This document shows positions 38,288 to 47,809 of a stretch of DNA of 64,000 bases, one piece after another. The number at the start of each line of letters is the position of its first letter. Position 1 is the first letter of the stretch. The translations under genes and the position numbers were made by a program. The notes under the pieces were generated by a model. The model was not told the origin of the DNA. It searched no databases and saw only the letters and a list, made by a program, of their open reading frames with translations. This stretch comes from Ruania halotolerans. Lineage in GTDB: Bacteria > Actinomycetota > Actinomycetes > Actinomycetales > Beutenbergiaceae. The stretch spans positions 1,933,380 to 1,997,379 of the forward strand of contig NZ_CP088017.1 in the NCBI RefSeq assembly GCF_021049285.1, in the 5' to 3' direction.

Positions 38288-39093
38288 TGAGCCCCTCCAC
38301 CCCGCGCGGCGGCCGCCGCAGCAACCGCCCCCAGCGCCCGGACCAGGCGACCCGGGACGTGCACACACCCGACGGCGTCCGGTTGCAGAAGGTGCTCGCC
38401 GGTGCCGGATTCGGCTCCCGCCGGGTCTGTGAAGATCTGATCGCCGCGGGCCGGGTGAGCGTGGACGGAGCGCAGGTGCGGGAACTGGGCGTACGCGTGG
38501 ATCCCCAACGCGCGGTGATCCACGTGAACGGCCTCCGCGTTCAGCTCGACGACTCGGTGGTCACACTCGCCCTGCACAAGCCCGCCGGCGTGTACTCCAC
38601 CATGTCCGACGAGGCGGGCCGCCCCGACTTGTCCCAGTTCGTGGCCGACCGTGCCGAGCGGCTCTTCCATGTAGGCCGGTTGGACGCGGAGACGACCGGG
38701 TTGATCCTGCTCACCAACGACGGTGATCTCGCACACCGCCTCACCCATCCCTCCTACGAGATCGGCAAGACCTACGTCGCGAAGGTGGAGGGCCGGGTGC
38801 CACGTGGCCTCGGCGGCCGGCTGAAGGACGGGATCACGCTGGAGGACGGCACCGTCAAAGTGGACAAGTTCACCCTGCTGGAGAGCACGCCTCAGGCCAG
38901 CGTGGTGGAGGTGGTCCTGCACGAAGGGCGCAACCACATCGTGCGGCGCCTCCTCGAGGAGGTCGGCCATCCGGTGACCCAGCTTTCGCGCACCACGATC
39001 GGACCGATCCGACTCGGACACCTCAAGCCCGGCCGTACCCGGGCGATCGAAGGTCGCGAACTCGGCAGCCTGATGGCGGCTGTGAAGCTGTAG
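38287..39093 (+). CDS. rluB: 23S rRNA pseudouridine synthase, RluB type
   Basis: A 268-residue RsuA/RluB-family enzyme. The N-terminal S4 domain (RLQKVLAGAGFGSRRVCEDLIAAGRVSVDGAQV) binds RNA; the catalytic Asp is in HVGRLDAETTGLILLTNDGDLAHRLTHP; HEGRNHIVRRLLEEVGHPVTQLSRT is the third motif. It likely modifies the 23S rRNA helix 90 region. The first 30 residues are a basic Arg/Pro tail. It is coupled to scpB and followed 7 bp later by the DUF2332 gene. Confidence 0.95.
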   Translation: MSPSTPRGGRRSNRPQRPDQATRDVHTPDGVRLQKVLAGAGFGSRRVCEDLIAAGRVSVDGAQVRELGVRVDPQRAVIHVNGLRVQLDDSVVTLALHKPAGVYSTMSDEAGRPDLSQFVADRAERLFHVGRLDAETTGLILLTNDGDLAHRLTHPSYEIGKTYVAKVEGRVPRGLGGRLKDGITLEDGTVKVDKFTLLESTPQASVVEVVLHEGRNHIVRRLLEEVGHPVTQLSRTTIGPIRLGHLKPGRTRAIEGRELGSLMAAVKL

Positions 39094-39100
39094 CGATCGG

Positions 39101-40177
39101 ATGCAGACGCAATCGCGCGACACTGCCGAGTTCTACCGGTCCTGGGCGCAGGTCGAAGCCCAGGGGTCCTCACCGCAGTATCAGGCCCTGGCCGAGGCCG
39201 TCGCGGCAAGCCCCGAGGCCATCGCCTTCCTCGACGCGTTGCCCGTGCAGAAGCGGCAGCCCAACCTGTTGTTCGGTGCACTGCGGTGGTTCGACGCCCC
39301 CGTCGATGAACCAGCTGCGGCCCTCGCGGTGTTGCAGGAACGCTCCACGGAGATCGCGGCGGTGATGCGCGCCCGGGCCACGCAAACCAACGAGGCCGCG
39401 CGGTGCGCCGTCATGCTTCCGGCACTGGGGCTACTGGGCGGTCCGCTCGCGCTGCTGGAACTCGGTGCCAGCGCGGGCCTGTGCCTTCTGCCGGATGTCT
39501 GGACCTATGCCTGGACCGATGAGCACGGCCGTACCACGCGCCTCGGTGAACCGAACCTGGCCGCTCCGGCGCTGGCGGGGGAGACGGCGTCGTCGGAGGA
39601 GGCGGCATTGGGGGGAGCGACGGTGCTGCTGGAAGCGACCGTGCGCGGCGGTCCTCCGCTACCGGAGCGGCGGCCGACGATCGTCGCCCGACTGGGCCTG
39701 GACGCCCACCCGGTGGACGCGACCGATCCACGCGAACGTCGCTGGTTGCGGGCGCTGGTGTGGCCCGAGCATGCCGATCGTGCGCAACGCCTCGCAGCAG
39801 CGTTGGACGTCGCCGCCCGGCATCGCCTGCCGATCCGCTCGGGCGTTTTCCCCGACGACGTCCCCGACGCCGTGGGTGCCGTCCGCGCCCTGGCGGGCGA
39901 GGCGCCCATCGTGGTGACGCACAGTGCCGCAGCGGCCTACCTCGACCGCGCGGGACGCCATCGACTCGCGGCGGTCCTCGATGATCTCGGCGTGCACCGG
40001 ATCGGTCTCGAGGGCGCCGAGGTGAGCCGTGACCTCGGTGTGCGCGGGTTGGACAACGTGGCTGCGCCGGGGTTGGCGCACCGTTTCGTGCTCAGTCTGG
40101 ACGGGCGTGCCCTCGGCACTGCGCATCCGCACGGACGAGATCTGGACTGGTGGGACGCAGAGCGTGCTCCTGCTTGA
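39101..40177 (+). CDS. DUF2332-family protein
   Basis: A 358-residue protein of a domain family common in actinobacteria but without known function. It opens with DTAEFYRSWAQVEAQGSSPQYQALAEAVAASPEAIAFL and QPNLLFGALRW, the family signature. ALLELGASAGLCLLPDVW resembles a Rossmann glycine-rich motif, so a methyltransferase-like fold is possible; this is inference. ATG 39101 lies 7 bp after rluB. It is followed 33 bp later by the arsR start and may form the end of the scp operon. Confidence 0.85.
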   Translation: MQTQSRDTAEFYRSWAQVEAQGSSPQYQALAEAVAASPEAIAFLDALPVQKRQPNLLFGALRWFDAPVDEPAAALAVLQERSTEIAAVMRARATQTNEAARCAVMLPALGLLGGPLALLELGASAGLCLLPDVWTYAWTDEHGRTTRLGEPNLAAPALAGETASSEEAALGGATVLLEATVRGGPPLPERRPTIVARLGLDAHPVDATDPRERRWLRALVWPEHADRAQRLAAALDVAARHRLPIRSGVFPDDVPDAVGAVRALAGEAPIVVTHSAAAAYLDRAGRHRLAAVLDDLGVHRIGLEGAEVSRDLGVRGLDNVAAPGLAHRFVLSLDGRALGTAHPHGRDLDWWDAERAPA

Positions 40178-40220
40178 CACGCTCCAGACCCGCCTTGCAT
40201 CGTTGTGCAAATGAGCAACT
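40174..40220 (+). promoter_or_regulatory. arsR promoter with autoregulatory operator
   Basis: TTGACA (40174-40179) with CATCGT (40198-40203) at 18 bp form a candidate promoter just before the ATG at 40211. The 19-bp site GTTGTGCAAATGAGCAACT (40202-40220) spans the start codon and is an imperfect palindrome. It matches the site before the oxidoreductase gene at 15 of 19 positions. Confidence 0.65.
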
Positions 40221-40576
40221 CAGTGAGTAGCTCGGAGGATCTGGCGGTTCTGCTGTCCCATCAACTCTTCCGCGCCCTGGGGGACCCCACGAGAGTCCGG
40301 CTGGTGGAACTCCTTGCCGAGCGCTGCCGTGCGTGTTCGGTCTCCGAGCTCGCCGACTGTCTCGATGTCGACATCTCGGTTGTCTCCCGCCACCTCGCGC
40401 TGTTGCGTGCCGCGGGCGTGGTGCGGGCGAACAAGGTGGGGCGCAGCGTCTTCTATGAGATCCAATACCAGGCCGTGACCGAGGCGCTGCGCGGGATCGC
40501 CGATCTGCTTGAACGTGCCTCCGAGGACTTTAATGTCGCGGGTGCCTGCGTGGCATCGGAGGATTGTCGTCCCTGA
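40211..40576 (+). CDS. ArsR/SmtB-family metalloregulator
   Basis: A 121-residue winged-helix repressor. ALGDPTRVRLVELLAE and SVSELADCLDVDISVVSRHLALLRAAGVV give the DNA-binding core. Cysteines at 39 and 42 (CRAC), 50, 113 and 119 could bind a thiophilic ligand such as As(III); the classical ELCVCDL site is replaced. ATG 40211 is preferred over GTG 40205 because the promoter places the transcript start there. The operator covers the start, so it should repress itself and, by the second operator, the downstream oxidoreductase. No arsenic pump or reductase gene is adjacent. The ligand is inferred. Confidence 0.85.
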   Translation: MSNSVSSSEDLAVLLSHQLFRALGDPTRVRLVELLAERCRACSVSELADCLDVDISVVSRHLALLRAAGVVRANKVGRSVFYEIQYQAVTEALRGIADLLERASEDFNVAGACVASEDCRP

Positions 40577-40668
40577 AGTCGACGCGCGCCGGATCATCGC
40601 GGATCGCAGGTGGGGGTCGTCTCATGGGCAAAGCCATACAGGCTCCTGGCCCAAGCCAAGGGGTGTGC

Positions 40669-40713
40669 TTGACCCGCCGGCTGATATTTGTATAGTTGCA
40701 CAAACAAGCAACT
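40669..40713 (+). promoter_or_regulatory. Promoter and ArsR-type operator of the oxidoreductase gene
   Basis: TTGACC (40669-40674) and TATAGT (40691-40696), 16 bp apart, form a near-consensus promoter. The site GTTGCACAAACAAGCAACT (40695-40713), with perfect arms AGTTGC and GCAACT (40694-40699 and 40708-40713), overlaps the -10 box and the expected start. It repeats the arsR operator. Confidence 0.75.
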
Positions 40714-40827
40714 AACGTGCTCGGGTGGCCCGTCCCGCTGCGTGGGGGCACCCTCTGCGGACACCGCGGTTGGTGGCGGCCGTGCCGAATGCAGCCCGAG
40801 GACGTCCTCAGAGATATCGGAGACGTG

Positions 40828-41940
40828 ATGGACAAGACAGTCAACAGCGTGGTCATCATCGGTGCCGGACAGTCCGGGCTGGCCGCCGCCCGAGCGGCAC
40901 TCGACGCCGAGTTACGCCCGGTGGTCCTTGAGGCAGGCGACCGCCCGCAGGGTTCGTGGCCGCGCTATTACGACAGTCTGCGCACCTTCTCGCCGAGGCG
41001 TTTCAACAGTTTTCCTGGTGCTGTTTTCCCAGGCGACCCGGACGGGTATCCGAGTCGGGACGAGGTGGCCGCACATCTGGAGCGCTACGCGTCCAGCCTC
41101 GATATCGAGATCCGCACCCACACCCGTGCGGAGACGGTCGACCGGGTGGGCGAGGGCTTCGTTGTGCGCACTGCTGGTGGTGAGACGATCCCAGCCGCCG
41201 GCGTCGTCGCGGCGAGTGGATCTTTCGGTCACCCGTTCACACCGGACCTGCCGGGTCGTGAGACCTTCGTGGGGGATGTGCTGCACGTGGCTGACTACCG
41301 CAACCCCACCTCGTTCGCGGGCCGGAGGGTGGTGGTCGTCGGAGGCGGGAACTCAGCAGTCCAGGTCGGATTCGAGCTGGGGCAGGTTGCCAGGACCACG
41401 CTGGCCACCCGTGATCCATTGCTCTTCGTCGACCAACGCCCGGACGGCCGCGATCTGCACCATGTGCTGCGCGAATCCGGCTTCGACGATCTGCCCCCCG
41501 CGTGGCTCGCCCATGTCATCAGCGGAGTGCCGGTGCTCGACACCGGGATCTACCGGGAGGGCCTGGCGGCCGGCGTGTTCGACCGCCGGCCCATGTTCAC
41601 TGAGATCGATGGGGACGCCATCGTGTGGGCCGATGGTCGTCGCGAGCAGGTTGACGTCATCGTGTTCGCCACCGGCTACCGGCCGAACCTTGGCTACCTG
41701 CAGGCGAGTGGTGCTCTCGACAGCACTGGTGCGCCGATCCATTCCGGGGGTGTGTCGGCCACGCATCCAGGTCTGGTGTATCTCGGTCTCGAGTTCCAGC
41801 GCTCTTTCTCCTCCAACACCCTTCGAGGTGTGCACCGCGACGCCCGGTATGTGATGAGTGTGCTGGCGGCCCATGTGCGCGGCGCAGCGTCGGCGCTGGT
41901 AGGAGCGGGGACAGGGACAGGAGAGCGTCCGGTGAGCTGA
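40828..41940 (+). CDS. Flavin-dependent monooxygenase-like oxidoreductase (ArsO-like)
   Basis: A 370-residue FAD/NAD(P)H enzyme of the group B flavin monooxygenase type. VVIIGAGQSGLAAARAAL is the FAD motif and RRVVVVGGGNSAVQVGFEL the NADPH motif; DVIVFATGYRPNLGYL is the ATG-type motif. FSPRRFNSFPG and the length fit ArsO proteins of actinobacterial ars operons, whose reaction is not firmly known. ATG 40828 has GGAGA 4 nt upstream; the open frame from 40696 begins inside the operator and is rejected. The leader is about 125 nt. Sharing an operator with the ArsR gene indicates a common regulon. Other small-molecule oxidations remain possible. Confidence 0.75.
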   Translation: MDKTVNSVVIIGAGQSGLAAARAALDAELRPVVLEAGDRPQGSWPRYYDSLRTFSPRRFNSFPGAVFPGDPDGYPSRDEVAAHLERYASSLDIEIRTHTRAETVDRVGEGFVVRTAGGETIPAAGVVAASGSFGHPFTPDLPGRETFVGDVLHVADYRNPTSFAGRRVVVVGGGNSAVQVGFELGQVARTTLATRDPLLFVDQRPDGRDLHHVLRESGFDDLPPAWLAHVISGVPVLDTGIYREGLAAGVFDRRPMFTEIDGDAIVWADGRREQVDVIVFATGYRPNLGYLQASGALDSTGAPIHSGGVSATHPGLVYLGLEFQRSFSSNTLRGVHRDARYVMSVLAAHVRGAASALVGAGTGTGERPVS

Positions 41941-42021
41941 GTCGCTGACGTTCGCAAGGCCGTGCGCTCCGCGCTCCGACGGGCCGGTCGCAGGTAAGCG
42001 AATCTGAGCGGTCAGCGCCGG

Positions 42022-42036
42022 TAGGGTGTGACCTCG
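42022..42036 (+). promoter_or_regulatory. Leaderless promoter -10 of tyrA
   Basis: TAGGGT (42022-42027) lies 8 nt before the GTG start at 42036, typical for a leaderless actinobacterial gene. No -35 consensus or Shine-Dalgarno is seen. Confidence 0.5.
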
Positions 42037-43208
42037 TGACGGCCGACGATCCCACCGCGACCCGTGGCCCGGTGCACATCGTTGGCACGGGGCTGCTTGG
42101 CACCAGTATTGCCCTGGCGCTCACCGCGCGTGGCGTATCGGTGACACTCGCCGATACGTCGCCGTCGATGCTGGCCCTGGCACGTGACCTGGGAGCGGGG
42201 ACGATCGCCAGAGCGGACGCCAACACCGCCTCGGATACCGGACCGACGCCCAGCGCGGCCGGTGACGCTCCCGCACTCGTAGTGGTGGCCGTGCCGCCTG
42301 ACGTGACCGCTGACGAAGTGGCGCACGCCTTGCGACGGTTCCCGGACGCCGTCGTGACGGATGTGGCGAGCGTGAAGTCGGTGCTCCTCGCTGAACTGCA
42401 CGAGCTGGCCGCAGGCGATCCACGGGTGGAGCTGAGCCGCTATGTCGGCTCGCATCCGATGGCAGGCCGGGAGAAGTCCGGCGCCGCGGCCGCCTCAGCT
42501 GACCTGTTCATCGGGCGGCCGTGGGTGCTCGCCGCACACGAGGACGCATCCGAACGCGCGATCCTGACGGTGCGTGCGCTCGCTGCGGACGCGGGAGCGT
42601 CACTGGTCTCCATGGACGCCGACGAGCACGATGATGCGGTGGCCCTGATCTCGCACGTGCCGCAACTGATGGCATCGCTGATGGCCGCGCAGCTGGTGGA
42701 CGCCCCCGAACGTGCCCTCGCCCTGGCCGGGCAGGGCGTCCGTGACGTCACTCGGATCGCGGCATCGGAGCCGCGGCTCTGGTCGGCCATCCTCACCGGC
42801 AACGCCGCCGCCGTCAGCCCGCTGCTGCGCACCATCCGAGACGATCTGGACGCGCTCGTGAGGGCAATCGACCGGGCCGCTGCCGAGGGACCGCTCGCGC
42901 CGGGCGCAGTGGCCGGGATATCCCGGCTGATCGCCGCCGGGAACGACGGCGTGGCCCGGGTACCGGGCAAGCACGGGGGAGCCCGGCGCCGCTACGCGGA
43001 GGTGACCGTGCTGGTACCGGACGAACCGGGTGAACTCGGCCGGCTGTTCTCCGAGGTGGGCGAGATCGGCGTGAACATCGAGGACTTCCAGATGGAGCAC
43101 TCCCCGAAGCAGAAGGTGGGCATGGCAATCGTGTCGGTGACGCAAGAGGCGGCGCAGCCGCTCGAGCAGGCACTGGAACAGCGGGGCTGGCGGGTGGTGG
43201 CACCATGA
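42036..43208 (+). CDS. tyrA: Prephenate dehydrogenase
   Basis: A 390-residue enzyme of tyrosine synthesis that oxidatively decarboxylates prephenate with NAD. VHIVGTGLLGTSIALALTARG is the Rossmann motif, SHPMAGREKSGAAAA the substrate loop with the conserved His, and a C-terminal ACT domain (YAEVTVLVPDEPGELGRLFSEVGEIGVNIEDF) probably senses an amino acid. An insert near residues 60-75 is Ala/Asp-rich. It opens the tyrA-cmk-acyltransferase-der run, with an ATGA overlap to cmk. Confidence 0.94.
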   Translation: MTADDPTATRGPVHIVGTGLLGTSIALALTARGVSVTLADTSPSMLALARDLGAGTIARADANTASDTGPTPSAAGDAPALVVVAVPPDVTADEVAHALRRFPDAVVTDVASVKSVLLAELHELAAGDPRVELSRYVGSHPMAGREKSGAAAASADLFIGRPWVLAAHEDASERAILTVRALAADAGASLVSMDADEHDDAVALISHVPQLMASLMAAQLVDAPERALALAGQGVRDVTRIAASEPRLWSAILTGNAAAVSPLLRTIRDDLDALVRAIDRAAAEGPLAPGAVAGISRLIAAGNDGVARVPGKHGGARRRYAEVTVLVPDEPGELGRLFSEVGEIGVNIEDFQMEHSPKQKVGMAIVSVTQEAAQPLEQALEQRGWRVVAP

Positions 43209-43972
43209 GCGACCAGGGCATCGTGGTGGCCATCGACGGGCCCAGCGGATCGGGAAAGTCCACGATCAGCAGGCGAGTTGCTGCGACGTTCGGACTGGGC
43301 TACCTGGACACCGGTGCCATGTACCGGGCGGCCGCATGGTGGTGCATCCGCCAGGGCGCCGATCTGACCGACCGGGCCCGCGTGGCCGAGCTCGTGCGAG
43401 AGATGCCCCTCGAGATCGGCACTGACCCGGCCACACCCGCCTTCCTCGTCGGCGGAGAGGATGTCGGCACGGTCATTCGGAGCACGGAGATCTCCACCAG
43501 GGTGAGCGCCGTGGCCACGAACCTGGACGTCCGCGCCGAACTGCAGCGCCGTCAGCGGGCGGTGATCGCTGCCGAGAGCGGGGGTTCGGACGAGTTGAAC
43601 GCTGCGCCGCCGCACCACCGATCACACAGCGAGGGGCGTGGCGTGATCGCCGAAGGGCGGGACATCACCACCGTGGTGGCCCCGGACGCCGACGTCCGGA
43701 TTCTGCTCCTTGCTGACGAAAGCGCGCGGCTCGCCCGCCGCACCCGGGAGATGCACGGTGTGGTGGACGAGAGGACGCTCGCCGCGACCAGAGATCAGGT
43801 GATCCGCCGCGACGCCGATGACTCCACGGTCTCCAACTTCACCACCGCGGCCGACGGAGTGATCAGCGTGGACACCTCTGCACTCACGCTGGATGAGGCG
43901 GTGGACGCGGTGTCCCGCATCGTTGCCGCCGCATCACCGGTGAAACCCGCATCCGCCCAGGAGCACCCATGA
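43205..43972 (+). CDS. cmk: Cytidylate kinase
   Basis: A 255-residue kinase that phosphorylates CMP and d[20 protein letters not shown] is the P-loop, [12 protein letters not shown] the CMP-binding segment, and [23 protein letters not shown] the lid region. A short Ser/His-rich insert precedes that segment (about residues 128-140). ATG 43205 overlaps the tyrA stop; its stop overlaps the acyltransferase ATG. It is not fused to der as in some relatives. Confidence 0.95.
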   Translation: MSDQGIVVAIDGPSGSGKSTISRRVAATFGLGYLDTGAMYRAAAWWCIRQGADLTDRARVAELVREMPLEIGTDPATPAFLVGGEDVGTVIRSTEISTRVSAVATNLDVRAELQRRQRAVIAAESGGSDELNAAPPHHRSHSEGRGVIAEGRDITTVVAPDADVRILLLADESARLARRTREMHGVVDERTLAATRDQVIRRDADDSTVSNFTTAADGVISVDTSALTLDEAVDAVSRIVAAASPVKPASAQEHP

Positions 43973-44673
43973 GCACCGACCGCCCGGCCTCCGCTGGCCA
44001 GGCCATCACAGCCGACCAGATCAAACGCTGGGGGCCGACCTGGTCGCGCCGTGTGGGATGGTGCCTTGCGCACGGCGTGTGGAACACACGCGTGGTGGGA
44101 GCCGAGCGGATGCCCCGGACCGGCCGACTTCTCGTGGCCGCCAACCACACCGGCATTATCGATGGCCCGCTGCTGCACGGGGTCATACCGCGCGAGTCCC
44201 ACATCATCATCAAAGAGGAGATGTTCTCCGGGATCATCGGCTTCCTGATGCGCAATGCCGGGCAGATCCCGGTCGATCGCCGCAACGGCCGCGCCGCGCT
44301 GCAGACGGCGCTGACCCTGCTGAACGAGGACCGACTCGTCGGAGTGTTCCCAGAGGGCACGCGCGGCAGTGGGGACGTCACACAGACCAAAGCGGGGATT
44401 GCCTGGTTGGCGGTCCGCTCGGGTGCACCCGTGCTTCCCGTGGCGATTCTCGGCACCAGGCCGGCCGGGAAGAAGCCAGGCCACATTCCGGGCTTCCGGG
44501 GGCGGCTCACCGTGGAGTTCGGCACGCCGTTCCAGGCAGTGGACCCCGGCGTCGGCGTGGGGCGTGCCGCCGTGACCGAGGCGATGGGCACCATCCAAGA
44601 ACAACTGAGCACGCATGTGTACGGAGCCTCCGAGCGGCACGGGATACCCCTACCGAGAAGTACCGAGATCTGA
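43969..44673 (+). CDS. 1-acyl-sn-glycerol-3-phosphate acyltransferase (PlsC family)
   Basis: A 234-residue membrane-associated acyltransferase. [16 protein letters not shown] is the NHxxxxD catalytic motif, [18 protein letters not shown] a substrate motif, and [13 protein letters not shown] the FPEGTR motif. It probably makes phosphatidic acid from lysophosphatidic acid. The ATG overlaps the cmk stop by ATGA, and der follows after 53 bp. Its place between cmk and der suggests one operon for growth-linked functions. Confidence 0.9.
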   Translation: MSTDRPASAGQAITADQIKRWGPTWSRRVGWCLAHGVWNTRVVGAERMPRTGRLLVAANHTGIIDGPLLHGVIPRESHIIIKEEMFSGIIGFLMRNAGQIPVDRRNGRAALQTALTLLNEDRLVGVFPEGTRGSGDVTQTKAGIAWLAVRSGAPVLPVAILGTRPAGKKPGHIPGFRGRLTVEFGTPFQAVDPGVGVGRAAVTEAMGTIQEQLSTHVYGASERHGIPLPRSTEI

Positions 44674-44726
44674 CGCCGTCCGGCCCAGGGTTAGGTGCAG
44701 CGGCGCTGAGCGGGGAGAATGGCCCC

Positions 44727-46301
44727 GTGACCGATCAGCCAAACCCCGCAGAGCACATCGATGACGACGGCGACGACAGTGCCGTGAACCGCCCGCCCTC
44801 TGTCGCGGACCTCGATGAGGACGCGCCTGCGGATCGGGTACGTCCCGATCTCACCGAGACGGACGAGGAAGGCCAGCGAGCGAGCGCGCTGCGTGCCGGG
44901 CTGAGTGAGTATGAACTCGAAGAGGACGATCTCGCACTCCTGGGCGCCGCGGGCGATGCTGCTGAGCGGGCCGAGGCCAGTGCTCCTCCGCCAGTGCTCG
45001 CCGTCGTGGGGAGGCCGAACGTCGGCAAATCGACACTGGTGAACAGAATCCTGGGGCGCCGCGAAGCGGTGGTGCAGGACACCCCGGGGGTGACCCGGGA
45101 CCGGGTCAGCTACCCCGCGGACTGGGCGGGGCGCCGGTTCACCCTGGTCGACACCGGAGGGTGGGAGCGGGACGCGAAGGGGCTGGGCAGCAGGGTGGCC
45201 GATCAGGCCGAGATCGCGATCACTCTTGCCGATGCCGTGCTCTTCGTGGTGGACGCCGTGGTGGGCCCCACCGATGAGGATGAGTACGTGGTCCGGATGC
45301 TCCGCCGCGCCGGGAAGCCAACGCTCCTGGTGGCCAACAAGGTGGACGATCAGCGCGGTGAAGCCGACGCGGCCCTGCTGTGGTCCCTCGGGCTGGGGGA
45401 GCCGTTCGCCATCTCGGCTCTGCACGGCCGAGGATCGGGCGATCTGCTGGACGCCGTACTCGAGGTTCTTCCGGAGACCTCCGCCGTCGGCGGCGAGATC
45501 CCTGAAGGCGGGCCGCGCCGGGTGGCCCTCGTGGGCCGCCCGAACGTTGGCAAGTCGTCCTTGTTGAACTCGATTTCCCGGTCCGACCGTGTGGTTGTCG
45601 ACGACGTTGCCGGCACGACGCGCGATCCGGTGGACGAACTCGTGGTGGTGGGCGGGCGCCCCTGGTGGTTCGTGGACACCGCAGGAATCCGCCGTCGCGT
45701 GCACCAGACCTCCGGTGCCGATTTCTACGCCTCGCTGCGCACGCAGTCGGCGCTGGAGAAGGCCGAGGTGGGTGTGGTGCTCATCGACGCCAGCACGGCG
45801 ATGACCGAGCAGGACGTACGCGTGGTGCAGCAGGTGATCGATGCCGGGCGATCCCTGGTGATCGCCTACAACAAGTGGGACATGGTGGATGAGGATCGCC
45901 GCTCGTTCCTCGAGCGAGAGATCGAGAAGCAGCTCGTGCAGGTGCAGTGGGCGCCGCGGGTGAACCTCTCGGCGAAGACCGGCTGGCACACGAACCGCCT
46001 GGTGCGCGCACTCGATACGGCACTGGAGTCCTGGGACACGCGTATTCCGACCGGAAAGCTGAACGCCTTCCTCGGAGAGGTCACCGCCGCCAAGCCTCAC
46101 CCGGTACGCAGCGGAAAGCAGCCGCGCATCCTGTTCGCCACGCAGGCGAGCACACGTCCGCCCCGGTTCGTGCTGTTCACCACTGGCTTCCTCGATCCAG
46201 GCTACCGGCGGTTCATCGAGCGGAGGCTGCGCGAGACGTTCGGCTTCGAGGGCACGCCGATCTCGATCGGGGTACGGGTACGGGAGAAGCGCCGGCGCTG
46301 A
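44727..46301 (+). CDS. der: Ribosome biogenesis GTPase Der (EngA)
   Basis: A 524-residue protein with two tandem GTPase domains. G1 motifs GRPNVGKST and [10 protein letters not shown]2/G3 [14 protein letters not shown] and DTAGIRR, and G4 NKVDD and NKWDM are all present, followed by the KH-like domain ([22 protein letters not shown]). It acts in 50S subunit assembly. An acidic, disordered N-terminal extension of about 90 residues precedes the first GTPase, as in other actinobacteria. GTG 44727 has GGGGAG 9 nt upstream; the frame is open far upstream through the acyltransferase gene and is rejected. A strong terminator follows. Confidence 0.95.
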   Translation: MTDQPNPAEHIDDDGDDSAVNRPPSVADLDEDAPADRVRPDLTETDEEGQRASALRAGLSEYELEEDDLALLGAAGDAAERAEASAPPPVLAVVGRPNVGKSTLVNRILGRREAVVQDTPGVTRDRVSYPADWAGRRFTLVDTGGWERDAKGLGSRVADQAEIAITLADAVLFVVDAVVGPTDEDEYVVRMLRRAGKPTLLVANKVDDQRGEADAALLWSLGLGEPFAISALHGRGSGDLLDAVLEVLPETSAVGGEIPEGGPRRVALVGRPNVGKSSLLNSISRSDRVVVDDVAGTTRDPVDELVVVGGRPWWFVDTAGIRRRVHQTSGADFYASLRTQSALEKAEVGVVLIDASTAMTEQDVRVVQQVIDAGRSLVIAYNKWDMVDEDRRSFLEREIEKQLVQVQWAPRVNLSAKTGWHTNRLVRALDTALESWDTRIPTGKLNAFLGEVTAAKPHPVRSGKQPRILFATQASTRPPRFVLFTTGFLDPGYRRFIERRLRETFGFEGTPISIGVRVREKRRR

Positions 46302-46343
46302 GCCGCTCTGCTCAGCGCGATCAGTACCGGATCGTTCGGGCCC

Positions 46344-46391
46344 ACAACGACGGCGCCGGGCCTGCTTCCGCAAACCCGGCGCCGTCGTTGT
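46344..46391. terminator. Perfect 17-bp bidirectional terminator hairpin
   Basis: ACAACGACGGCGCCGGG (46344-46360) and CCCGGCGCCGTCGTTGT (46375-46391) are perfect complements over 17 bp with a 14-nt loop. It lies in the 125-bp gap between convergent der and the sugar-binding protein gene, and can serve both directions. The ends are A/T-bordered (ACAAC...GTTGT). Confidence 0.8.
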
Positions 46392-46426
46392 CACTGCGTC
46401 TTGTGATGCAGTCGACGTGAGGCCGA

Positions 46427-47809
46427 TCAGCCGCCTGCGGTGATGTTGTCGTACGCGCGCATCGCCGCGGCCTGTGCATCGGCAAGAGCGTCCTCGGCAC
46501 TGGCCTCTCCGAGCAGCGTGGTGGTGATCGCGTTGTTCAGTTCGTTCTGGATGTCCTGGCCGGCTGGTGAGGCACCGTACGTCTGGCCATAGCCGAGAAC
46601 CTCGTAGTACGTGGAGATGACCTGATCGAGGCCCTCGTTGCCGGTCGGAACGACCCACTCCTCGCGAATGTTCGTATCCGCCTGCGGGGAGCCGGTGAAC
46701 AGTCCGGTGTTGATCCCGCCATCGGCCTCGCGCGTCTCACCGCGCGCCTGGCCAGCGGCCTCCCACCCTTCAAGAGACGTCAGGTTGAGCATCCACGCAC
46801 AGGCGGCGGTTGGGTTCTCAGCGCCGGCAGGCACCACGAAGGCGGTACCGGACGCGACGGAGAACGGCTCGCCATCCGGACCGCGGAACGGCACGGCCTG
46901 TAGCTCCAGGTCGTCGATGTAGGGCACCAGGACGTTCGGGTACCACTGGGCATTGACCTGCGCGCCGACCTGATTGGCGACGTACTGGTTGTTCTCGCCG
47001 AAAGTGTCGAAGGAGTCGGTGAAGCTCTTCACCTCGGCGAAACCGCCCTGAGCGTCGGTGATCTGCTGGAGCAACTCGAGTCCGGCAAGGTTCGAGGGGT
47101 CGTCGAGGGTCGGGACCCCGTCGGCGTCCGTGAGTTGACCGCCCATGCCGAGGATCCACAACTCGCCCTGCCCTGTCGCGACCGGGTCGAGGCCGAGTCG
47201 GCTTGGCACGCCACCATCCTCCTGGTACATGGCCTCGATGGCGTCGAGAAGCACGTCCGGCTGGGACGTGTCAATGTCCTCCGGGCTCACCCCGGCCTCA
47301 TTCAGCACCTCCATGTTCAGCAGGATCGCCGGTGGCTGGAAGAACTGCCCGACGCCCCAGATCTGCCCGTCCAGGCGCATATCGTCAATGACGAACGGGT
47401 AGTAGTCCTCTTCGGGGGCAACGTCGTGAGCCGCGTAGCACTCATCGAGTGGCATCAGCAGATCCTGTGCGGCATAGGTGGCCACGTACCGGCGATCCAT
47501 CTGCACCACATCGGGGACGTCGCCGCTCGCGAGGCGGGTGGTGAACTTCTGTGCGTCGAACCCGGTGGCGTCGAGCTCGATCTCCACGTCAGCAAGTTGC
47601 TCCTCGGCATAGTCGAGGCGCGATTGGCCGACGTCGTCGGCGTTGTTGAAACCCCAGGCGGACAGCGTGCCGGTGGGCTCGGCGCTCCAGTCCACCCCTT
47701 CGGCTCCACCGCCGCCACCGTCGCCATCGCCACCATCCCCGCCACCACAGGCGGAGAGGATCAGCGCGGCGGGGAGCGCGGCGAAGATCAGGCGCGTTCT
47801 CGTCGTCAT
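46427..47809 (-). CDS. Carbohydrate ABC transporter substrate-binding lipoprotein
   Basis: A 460-residue secreted binding protein. The signal peptide RTRLIFAALPAALILSAC ends in a lipobox (LSAC), followed by a Gly/Asp-rich linker (residues 25-40) and a CUT1-type solute-binding fold. ATG 47809 has AAGGGA 8 nt upstream; the longer frame to 47983 is rejected. It lies apart from its likely permeases (51960-53851), divergent from the first GH38 gene. A LacI-like site lies in the shared upstream region. The substrate is unknown, presumably an oligosaccharide that the GH38 enzymes open. Confidence 0.88.
   Translation of the reverse strand: MTTRTRLIFAALPAALILSACGGGDGGDGDGGGGGAEGVDWSAEPTGTLSAWGFNNADDVGQSRLDYAEEQLADVEIELDATGFDAQKFTTRLASGDVPDVVQMDRRYVATYAAQDLLMPLDECYAAHDVAPEEDYYPFVIDDMRLDGQIWGVGQFFQPPAILLNMEVLNEAGVSPEDIDTSQPDVLLDAIEAMYQEDGGVPSRLGLDPVATGQGELWILGMGGQLTDADGVPTLDDPSNLAGLELLQQITDAQGGFAEVKSFTDSFDTFGENNQYVANQVGAQVNAQWYPNVLVPYIDDLELQAVPFRGPDGEPFSVASGTAFVVPAGAENPTAACAWMLNLTSLEGWEAAGQARGETREADGGINTGLFTGSPQADTNIREEWVVPTGNEGLDQVISTYYEVLGYGQTYGASPAGQDIQNELNNAITTTLLGEASAEDALADAQAAAMRAYDNITAGG

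Noticed and set aside
43205-46301. Cmk-Der fusion protein as in some actinobacteria
   Set aside because: cmk ends at 43972, an acyltransferase gene lies between, and der has its own start and Shine-Dalgarno.
44691-46658. 655-residue minus-strand frame across der
   Set aside because: It is antisense to Der, which has all its GTPase motifs, and crosses the terminator hairpin at 46344-46391.
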